From Agelas oroides (taxonomy: Eukaryota > Porifera > Demospongiae > Agelasida > Agelasidae): a stretch of 64,000 nucleotides of DNA. Position numbers and translations under genes: made by a program. Below are positions 13,901-24,200 of this stretch, in pieces (positions within the stretch are counted from its first letter, which is position 1; every line of letters starts with the position of its first letter). Under the pieces are notes generated by a model that was not told the DNA's origin, did no database searches, and worked only from the letters and a program-made list of their open reading frames with translations. The DNA is taken from positions 29,688,316 to 29,752,315 of the forward strand of contig OX422183.1 of NCBI GenBank assembly GCA_949130485.1, written 5' to 3'.

Positions 13901-16900
13901 ACTGCATGTTGCAGCTAACAAGGGTTACCTGAAAATTGTGGAGATCCTTGTTGACCGAGGAGCAAATGTGCAAAGCAAGTTCGGATCTAAGAAGGTTAGT
14001 AGGTCAGAAAATTTGTGTATAGCTATATACTTGGCTTGCCCCACGATGATGAAACATCTGCCTATAGTATCTTACTTGTTCATGAGTTCTTGCAAATGCC
14101 ATTTCATTTAAATTTCTATTTTTATACATCGTATTTCAGAGAACTCCGCTCCATTTGGCATCCTACAATGGACACAATGAGACAGTCAAGTATTTACTTG
14201 ATAAAGGTGCAAATCCAACGGTTGAAGATTCGTATGGCAGAAACTGCCTTCACTTGGCAATCAAGGCCCATCACAAGTAAATCTACCTTGCTTCTACGTT
14301 TCAAAGTTTAGCTGTAAATATAGTTGCCACTAAAGGTAGTGAACTCGTGGTACGTTTTAGGAAGACCCCATGCACTGTCTAACTGTAGTGTGAAAAAGAT
14401 GCAGGGATTGGGGCTTTGCCAATATGTTGACCTTTGCTTTCATGCATTATCCCTACCTTGTAACTATACTTTGTAACTGTTAAAAGTCTGTAAAGGAGTT
14501 GTTGTTTTCATCATAACAGCAATAACAAACTGGCCTCTATGCTAAAGCTCACATTACCTACTGTTGCTATTACTATACTTCTATGTAGCTGAATAGTTAT
14601 ATAGCTGTAAGAACAGAACTAACAGATTCTGAAAATATGCCCTGCAACTCACATGAAAAGTCTGCACAGCACTTAATCTTGCGACCTGCCGCTGTATATC
14701 GTCTCACTCCTTAAACTGCCACTAAGTAAGAACTTGGTTTGTTGCTTACCAGTCATGCTCGATCCAGTAGTCATACCATAGGGTCACTTGCTCATGTCAC
14801 TGCATGACCAATGGTTTGCATGCTTATGCCAATAAACATGTACTTAATTTGAAATGATCTTGCAATGAGGTGGATACTTTCTCGAGCTTAGTAACCCCTC
14901 AGTGCACTTGTCTATCGAGTTCATTTACAGTCTCACCTACCAATCAGGTTTCTGTAATTCTCAAACTCACTGAACTTATGAAAGTCCCACACACCACTTC
15001 ATTGTTGTAAGATGACCAAGCCAAGCATATTGTTCCACAGTTTTCTTTACCATAGTTAGCAGGGACTGAACAGGTAGCTATTCATTTCCAACTTCACAGG
15101 GAAACTGTCATCTTGCTACTGCGGAACGTTGAAAGCTGGAAGAAGATGCTGAAACAGTGTGACATCTTTTTGGAGACACCTCTAAAGTATCTCATTGACA
15201 ACATGCCTGGTAGGTTTGATTATATTATTACTTCTGGCTATGCACAACGTATGTGTACACAAACACTCTCTCTCTACGTTGAGTGCATCATGGGCCCTTG
15301 CAACATACTTTTCTGCCACAAGTGACATAAACCTGGGTGGTTGTCTACGAACAAGGCTAAGGGTTCCATGTGTGTAGACATGTACATCAACTGGGCTAAG
15401 CTAATCGATTAATGAAATTAGGCATTCCTAGAAGACATTCACCACAGGGCACTTAAGAGTATAAACTGCTTATAAAGGAACTTGGAAATTAAAGAGAGGT
15501 AGGCCGGGTGTATAACTTTATGCACAAAACTCTTTGAACACAATGTTATGACCTTCATGTCTTATTTCAATGCAAGCCTCAATGTTAAAGCATCTATAGC
15601 TGTCTAGTAGAAATGACATGCATTTTTACTCATGCAGATGTTGCTGAGATGTGTTTAAGTAGGTGTGTTGAAACCAATGAGGGTGACCAGACCTCTTTCA
15701 TGGATAAAGTTCGTCCAGGCAGTGAAGTATTCCAAGTCACCTATGATTATGAATTTCTGCAGGAAGTGAATCCAGACTCATTAAGGTAACATATCTGCCA
15801 GCACATGTAGATTACTATGCCATGTGAATTGTTTACTTCCATGCAGGTATCAGCAAAAGTCTTTCAAGACAACGCATCCCCTCCATTACATAGTGAGTGC
15901 GATGACATTTGCAGAGTACTGGTACCTTATGTAAATTGGTCTGGCAAAAGGGTTTGGCAGTGTGTGTATATACTGTAATCATAAATGATCCAAACGTATA
16001 TGGGCGAGTGGAAAATGCTGAAGTGCGGAAACTGAAGTGCGGAAACTGAAGTACGGAAACAGAATTACGAAAGTGAGAAGAAAATCCGCCTATCAGTGTC
16101 TAGTGCCTAGTACTGATTCACTAGCTAGTATAGCGTCAAAAGCGATCTCAGAGTGTCTCATTCTGAAAAATTTCCTGGGGGGCCCAAATCCCCAAGCTGC
16201 TGCATGGTTGTAGTCTAGCCGGTGCACAGGAGGGGGAGGAGAAAGAGCGCCTGGTACACACTATTTGCGCATGCGCGTAATTATAGCAAAGGCCATGTGG
16301 TAGAATTAGGGGCGTGTGCTAATATGACGATCACCAGTTCACGTGAATAGCATAAACCGTCATAAAAAATACCTCAGCTTTTGTTCTTAGGATGCTATAA
16401 ACATCACTGCTACATGCTCTGCCTAGTTTTATACTGTCGGATACAAAGAGAAATGTCTGGTAGGCAATGGTAGGAATTGACTTACCGGAAATGGTGGATA
16501 ACCGCATAAAGGTACGTTTCCTCGGTAAACGCACTCATTGGAGGCAACCTGTTCTTTCTTGAGCTTTATCTCGAGGTACCTAGCTACCAGAAGGTCTAGA
16601 ACAGTGCGATATGAAACTCACTCGAACAGAACATCAACTGGCACATCAACGTGGTGAGTTTATGACGTCACCAGTATACGTACGTACACGTACGAACACT
16701 GTCACCACGGAATTCCGTGGCGATTAAGTGCATGCACAAACGGTGTGTACCAGGTGCTCTTTCTCCTCCCCCTCCTCTGTGCCTGGGAATGAGGCTAGGT
16801 TGTAGTCATGTGTCCCACCAATCTCAAGTGCCTTCCACATGGAGTTCCAGGTTGTATCTGGTAAAGCGTCAGGTTCAGATACCTAAAGCAAAAGCTTTTG

Positions 16901-18194
16901 CTCGATATCCATTGTATCGGGATTGAAAGACATTTGATGTTCTGCATATAGCAAAATATTATTAAGGCAATTAAGCTTTGACCCCCAACAATTTTGTGAT
17001 TGTTGACATGTTGCCATGGTAATGCTTGTTATTACTAAAGTACAATCTATTTGCCACTTGGTTAATCAATGATTGTTTAGTTATATAACATGTACTTTGT
17101 CTTCAGTACTTGCTCAAAGTACAAAGGGTAAAGCAAGAATTGAGCTAAAATCAAAATTGGGATATGCCTTAACCACTCCTAGTAACATAAGGACATGTAT
17201 TGTTCAACCAAATTCATGCTCAATGGCTATTTTGTGTGTACAGCAGTGACCTGTGTGAAGCTAGATGCTTTTTCTTTCTTTTCTAATTTTCACTGACACC
17301 GCCATAATTTGAAACTTTTGACAATCCTTTCAATCCTGCACTCACATGAGAAATTTTACCAGGCCCTCCCCACCTGACCTTATTGTAAGCTATGAAAGTC
17401 TAGACAGGTGCCTGGGTACAAGTATAACGGGACTTTTTATAGCATTGTGAATCCTGCATGCCATTCAGCAAGAGACAGCTCTCGAAACATGGCTCCACAG
17501 CTCGAATATGCATCATGACACCTGAAATAGTTCCAAGTGAGGTGGTACTTGCAACACACACCCCTAGCATAGTAACCACAAAGAATTGCTGGCCAAGCCT
17601 GATTCTTACCCTTGACTTCATACTGTGCAGTTCAAATTCCTAGAGGTACGGATTTAGTCCCCTACAAAGAGGGCTGGTGCATAAACAATGGCCAACACCA
17701 CATGCTAAATATCCACAAAGGGAAATCACCAACTGCAGCTCTTGTGTTTAAAGAATGCCTGCTAACTCTAGAACTGTACTGTGATCCAAGGGAGTAGGAA
17801 GGGTACTCTCATAAACATTAAAAATTGTGTTCTTCTGTACAAACTCCTTTATCACACACCACACTGGTCACTTTTTATCCCTGATAAGGCCAGAAGTGTA
17901 ATTTGCAGGTGTTGGTAAATAAATGTTTCTTCTTTCTCAATTAACAATCTCGTTACAATCATCCAGTATTATCTGTAGCTTCCACCCTAATCGCACACTT
18001 GTATTAACACAGTGCGCCATTTCTAGCTAAGTAGGCTTCGGGTTAGAAAGTTATATGTATACGTTAGTTTAAGTGTAATGTTTTTCAGGTTAGGTCCAAT
18101 ATCATAGAATGTTTGTTCCAAGCAGAATATATATTACTGAAGTCATGTGACAGACCCTGCCAGTAAAATGTTTTGGTGTACCCACAAGTTTGCA

Positions 18195-18234
<40 letters not shown>

Positions 18235-21200
18235 ATATGTGTGTACGTGTTTGTTGATTTGAGCTTCTTTTCTTTACTAAAGAGTGAGTCAGACAATGCC
18301 GACCTCCTCTATCACCCACTGGTGAGAAGTCTCCTGAAGTACAAGTGGGACAGTTTTGGTCACAAGCTCTTCTTTGCAAATCTCCTCCTCTACCTCTCAT
18401 TTCTGTTGTGCCTGACAGCATTTGCGCTGATGTCCCTTGGTCCCCTTGAGCAAACATGTAAGCAAAAAGTTACTACAAATTTCTCTCGTAGTATGAGGCT
18501 GATACAATACAAACCTGGATCCTAAAATTCCTCTGGCATGTTGATATGGCAAACGCAAATGGTTTTTACTTTCAGCATGCATCAGTGATTACCAAATCGT
18601 ACATGTACGTATGACGTATGTACATTATTTTACTTGGTCATGTATTTCTATTATACTCTCAGGTTTTGAGTAACTGATGTTTTCATCATCTTTTTTTTTT
18701 CTCCCTAGCTGAACCTGAATTCATCCATGAAACTAAACCAGGGGACTATGAGCGTAAGTCTTCTTGTGTAACATTCTGTAACATCAGCAAAAGAAGCAAA
18801 AGGCTCAATGATTTGTGATTGAGACTGTGAGCACTTAATTGATAACTGCAGTCGTTTTCCACTTTTAGCATGTGTATGCATCATGAACCATCAAAACTTA
18901 CTTTTAGACCCATAATTATTACTCTGAGGTTTTGAGTAAATGTGAACTCTGGAATCATCATATCCCTAGGTGAACCTATATCTGTTATTAGAAATGAAAC
19001 AGTGGAATGTGAAGGTACAAACGTCTTCGTGAGCAACATCTACAGTGTGTTGAACTGTGATTTGTTTATTCATATCATTGCTATAGGTACATTGAAGTAC
19101 ACGCTCCTCAAAATTGGTGCAGCTACTACAATCCTACTGGCAGTCATACGGCTAGGCATGGAGTTCATCCAACTGATACTTGTACACGGTCCATGGGATT
19201 ATCTGAGTGACTTTGTCAACTACATGGAGATCACCCTGTACATCTCCTCAATCATCTTTGTGTCTGCGTTCCGTACACCATGCTTGCATATTTACCACTG
19301 GCAGTGGCAGTTTGGGGTGCTGGCAGTTTTCCTGGGATGGCTTGTGCTAATAACTTTCCTCCAAAAGTGGCCTTCAACTGGAATATACGTCATTGCATTT
19401 TTGACAACCATGAAGTCCTTTCTGAAAGTAGCATTCTTGGCTGTTCTTCTGGTGATAACATTTGCCCTGCCATTCTACATGCAGTTCTTTGAACCGGGAA
19501 AAACAGTGAGCTAAACTTATGTAGCAACAGCCAACGCTTACATGATACATCCAATCCACAAATATATGATTGTATGTATGTATAATTATGTAACCAGAAC
19601 ACTGTAATATGTTGTGCAACTACCATATACGTTGAAATTTTCACCATGGATACATTTTCATGTTTGTGAAATTACACAATTAAAACTGCAAAAATTTCAT
19701 GCAACAAGTTTTTAGACATTTGTGAAATATGTATCAAGTGAAACGTTCAACGTATACAGTATTTTCATTTCAACTCATGTTTAGAGTCTCTCACCCTAAT
19801 GTACACCTTCAGTACAACTTGAAAAGCACCTGGGTACAGCAAACCTCGCTAAAGCTATGTTATGGTTTTGACTGTTGCTTGTCTGTAACTATAAACTAAG
19901 AATAAAGATAAGGGGTCAAGAAGGAAGAAAGAAGGGAAAACTTTAACCACTCAATCAACTGGTAACTGTGTTAACCCTTTATACCCGAATGACGACTATA
20001 GTCATCATGAATATACGTTCATTACGAATGATGAGTATAGTCGTCATGGCCGACTTCAAGCGATTAGCACTCTATACCCCGCAGCTACACAGTATATAGT
20101 TCTTACGTGCCACAGGAAGTCGAATGAAGCATAATTAGCTGGGCTGTCCTATAGGGACTATCCCTGAAATCGCATTGGAAGTTTACTGTGCGATCGTGTT
20201 GTACTTAGTAGTGCCACAGAACAGCTAGTTTCCCACACGCTACCGAATTTGTTCTAGCTAATCATCTAAACAACAGTGAAAACATACCTTCGCTGGAAGT
20301 TTTGCCACGGATTTCCAGTCATTTCACAATTCATAGTGAGTCCCCGGACTTCCACTGCTGTATCTTACTCAGACTTCACTGTCAGCTCGTATGACTACTT
20401 GCTGAGTAAACCAGGTTTGTTTTAAAACAAACTAAATAGGCCTAACTACCAATGCTTGAACTCAGGTAGTTTACAAGATATAACGCAATGAATCAACCTG
20501 GTACGAAATCAGCATTTTTCCCTATAGTTGCTCTTGTAGCCAGGTGATTGTCAGGGGTAAAGGTTTAAATGAAAATCATTCTGCTAGGTAAATAATCTAC
20601 CCCATCTTGCTCCTAACAATACCTTGCACATGAAGTGCAGATTTTTATGCATTCATGATTTATTCAGCCTACGCTTAGTGCGTATATAGATAATCTAGTC
20701 CAGCCTAAACACACGCTATCTATGCAATCGGCCCACTGGCAACGCCCTGGGCTTACTATGCAATGCTTTTCATTTTGACCCTCAGACTGATAACACTAAT
20801 TTCCATGTTAATAAACGCTGACGTTTCTTCACAAGTCACTTTGATCTCAGTTTTACATGTAGTGTGTGGTGTATTTTTAGAACCGGAATTAGCTAGATTG
20901 TCCACTTACGTAGCTGGATTAAAATTAATCATTTATATGCAGAGTTACCACTTCAGTGAGTGTCAGTGTATTAGAACTTTCCCCCCCTCTTTTTCAATCC
21001 CTTGCTCCTTCCATCATTACTTTATCTTTTTACAGAGGCATGCCTTCATCCACCCTGCTCGTGCACTTGTGAAGGTCATGTCCATGACAACTGGAGAGCT
21101 GGATTATGATGACATCTTTCATCACAGGGAGGGTGAAGAAGAGATTCCCTTCCCCCTAATCTCATTCCCTCTCTGGATTATCTTTTTGGTAATGATGCCC

Positions 21201-24200
21201 GTTCTCCTGAACAATTACTTGGTAAGAAGGATGTATAAGTAGTTAACATTATCTACCAATTATCGTTGCAAATAAATTAGTAGTTGCGCGTAATACATGG
21301 CTTAAGCCATTCCGATGTTCTTCATCAACCACTAAAGATGTCAGGACATTTTTGCTTGAAGTGGCTTAAGCCATATTTCTATCTCCTGCTCCCAGAAACA
21401 TGTTTGATATTAAGAGTAGCTTTTTGGGAAGTTAGACATACCTATACTTCACAACCAGCGATAGCACAAAGCTACTGTACAGAATAATGGCCAGGATAAT
21501 GCTAGCAAAGCTAAGAAGTATACACACCACAGACACTTAATCAGTAAGATTTACTGTCACTTCCGTGATTTATAGCAATAATCATTTTTTCATACATCTA
21601 CCGTAAACTCGGGAGCATAAGTACCGGTACTTTTATTTCAAAATTGCGCATTTTTGCCGTGCCGATCACGTAGGGTACTTATATTCATGGGGTACCATAC
21701 CACGGGGCTAAATATACTGCAGTGTAAATACAGCCGTAACGATGCCGCGGTACCGACGAAGCTACCGCTAGAGTAGCCTGCGCTTATGAACGGACGTACT
21801 GCCATCTGCTGTCAATCTTCGGCATCACCGTTGACCGAAAATGGCCATGTACCCAAACCACTACACTCATCTCTCAACGTCGTCGGCATCCCGATTGTGG
21901 CCAGCCTCCGTGTAGCATCTCGCCATTGTTGCCCGGGCTCCAGTATTGCTGCTGATGCTCTTGGGACAGCTAAAGTAATAGCTACAGCCATCTACGTTTA
22001 GTCTTTGATGAAACTCCGCCCACAGACCGGTTCGGGCTGATGGGTACTAATATTCATAGGGTACTTATGTTAGTGTGGGTACTACTATTCAGGAAATTGA
22101 TAGCAACAGCTTTGATAGGTACTTATATTCATAGGGTACTTGTAATTGATGGGTATACTTATACTCCCGAGTTTATTGTATGTCACGTTTGGGGATGGCC
22201 TTAACCCGAGTAGCCTTTTGACAGGGTTTACAGTCAGTACAGGGTTAGGTGAAGGACAACTTCTGAATTTTCCCCCCACGTCCGTCCTCACACCTACCAT
22301 TGACCTCTATACACATGAAACGTTAGTGCAAAACTACATGCCAAATAGCAGACTATGTACCTCTCTTGAGACAAATGCAGAGCTAGCTCAGTCAAATCTG
22401 CAGGTTTGAAAAGTGACCACATTTAATTATTTTGATTTGTTTCATCAACATTTCTGACATGTCTAAATCAAGGTGTTCCATTGAGGACCATAAATTACCA
22501 GGGTAATACTAATCACTGCGCCTTGTGTCCTCTTATGAATAAAGAATGTGTTTGTGTGTTGGTTGTTACTAAACACTTGATTCCTTGTATTTGTAGACTG
22601 GACTTGCTGTTGGAGATGTGAAAGAGATGGTGGAGCAGTGCCAAGTATCAAAAGCTAAGTTGCAGGTCAGCATACCCTCCCAACTGCATGCTTGACTACT
22701 GAAATTTCAGACAGCGTTATCATACTGGATTCAGAACTTGATACTTATCAACAATCAAACTGTATTTGTTGAAATTTGTGCAGGAATTGTCATTTTGTGA
22801 AACAATGAAAAAGCTCCGCATATATATGGAGATGATTCATTGGTTTAACTTTCACGAATATGGACTACAACTGGAAATATTTTTTCAATATGAATGTACC
22901 TGTCACTTTCAATTGCCTACATTTAGCAATTTAGCAAGAAGGATATTGGTAACCACAATGAATGGAACTGATATTGCTCTACTAGCCCCACTTTCAATCT
23001 TTACACTGCACTGACACCTAATAACAGTACATAATTCGCTGTGTGAGGCCTGTGAGTTGGACTTTGTTCTATCGTGAAAATCTTAGCACATACACATCTG
23101 TGTGTGTGTTGGGTCAGAATATATGAATATTAACAGCTATACTTGCTGCTCAGATATTTTTTACATACCATTTCAGGAAATCGTTTCTTTTGTCACAAAT
23201 GCTCCACACTGATAGACTATGCTAACTGAATAGGGGGGATGGAAAAAGATGAAGATTTAAAAGACTAAGGATGAAACAGCCTTATTGGTTTATAGTGTTG
23301 GCACACGGGTGATGACTGCTCCCACTTACACTCAAATATCTTCCATCATAAGCTACCAACATAGAACATGGTTTGAACCATGATCCAATCTAGCGCAAGA
23401 AATTCAGTTTGGGTGGATCACACATAGTGCAAGAATTCATTTTGAGCTGGTCCAGTTTAGTACCTGAAATGAAGCCTTTCAGTTCTCACAGCCAGTTTAT
23501 TTTGTGGTCAAGACAGTTCCCTGGAGAAAGAGCTAGCCCATCAATGTCCAACTTTGCTCTAGTTGTTGCTGCTACTTTGTACCAATAACTTCACTGTTTC
23601 ACTGCACAAGTTTTGAAGACTGTGTTGTGTTTGTACTTTAACCTGCCCACTTGCGTACTTGGACAACTATTAGGATGAGAATCAAGAATATGAACTGCTT
23701 TGGCCATGTACATCAGATATGTTGCGGAAGTAATGTAATCTGCCAAGTCAACCACTGCTAACATGTCTGATCAATTGAAGATTTAGGAGTTCGTAACACA
23801 ATCACAATCAGCTATGTATTTGAATATTTGCCTCCCTCTATATCACTGTATATTCTGCAGATTGACCTTGTCTTGTCCCTAGAGGGGATGCTGAACAGGT
23901 TTGACCTTCTTCCAAGTTGCTTGTTTCATCGCATTCCAACACGAATGGGTCCCATTTTTATAAACAAGCTAAAGTCATTTGCAAATGAGCAGTACACGAC
24001 TGGAAGAGAAATTGCCGAAGCAATAAAGCCACGACCTGTAAGTTTGATTAGTGTGAATCATGTAAAAGGTACAAAATTTAATAATGTTCATGGGAAGGTA
24101 TTTAAACACCTGTATGTGAAGTGGAAGGTTGCTATGGATGCCAAGGGATCTAAATCTATCTCTTGTGTATTTAGTATTTATACTTTAGGTATAAATCTAA

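Noticed and set aside
18942-19086. Continuous frame upstream of the S2-S5 exon
   Set aside because: The frame runs through the intron; splice sites at 19014/19087 and the phase of the preceding exon show that only 18970-19014 and 19087-19505 are coding.
22146-22409. 87-codon plus-strand frame ending in NAELAQSNLQ followed by a GT
   Set aside because: It looks like an exon end, but S6 (21221) joins directly to 22597 with the family motif NNYL-TGLAVGD, leaving no place for it.
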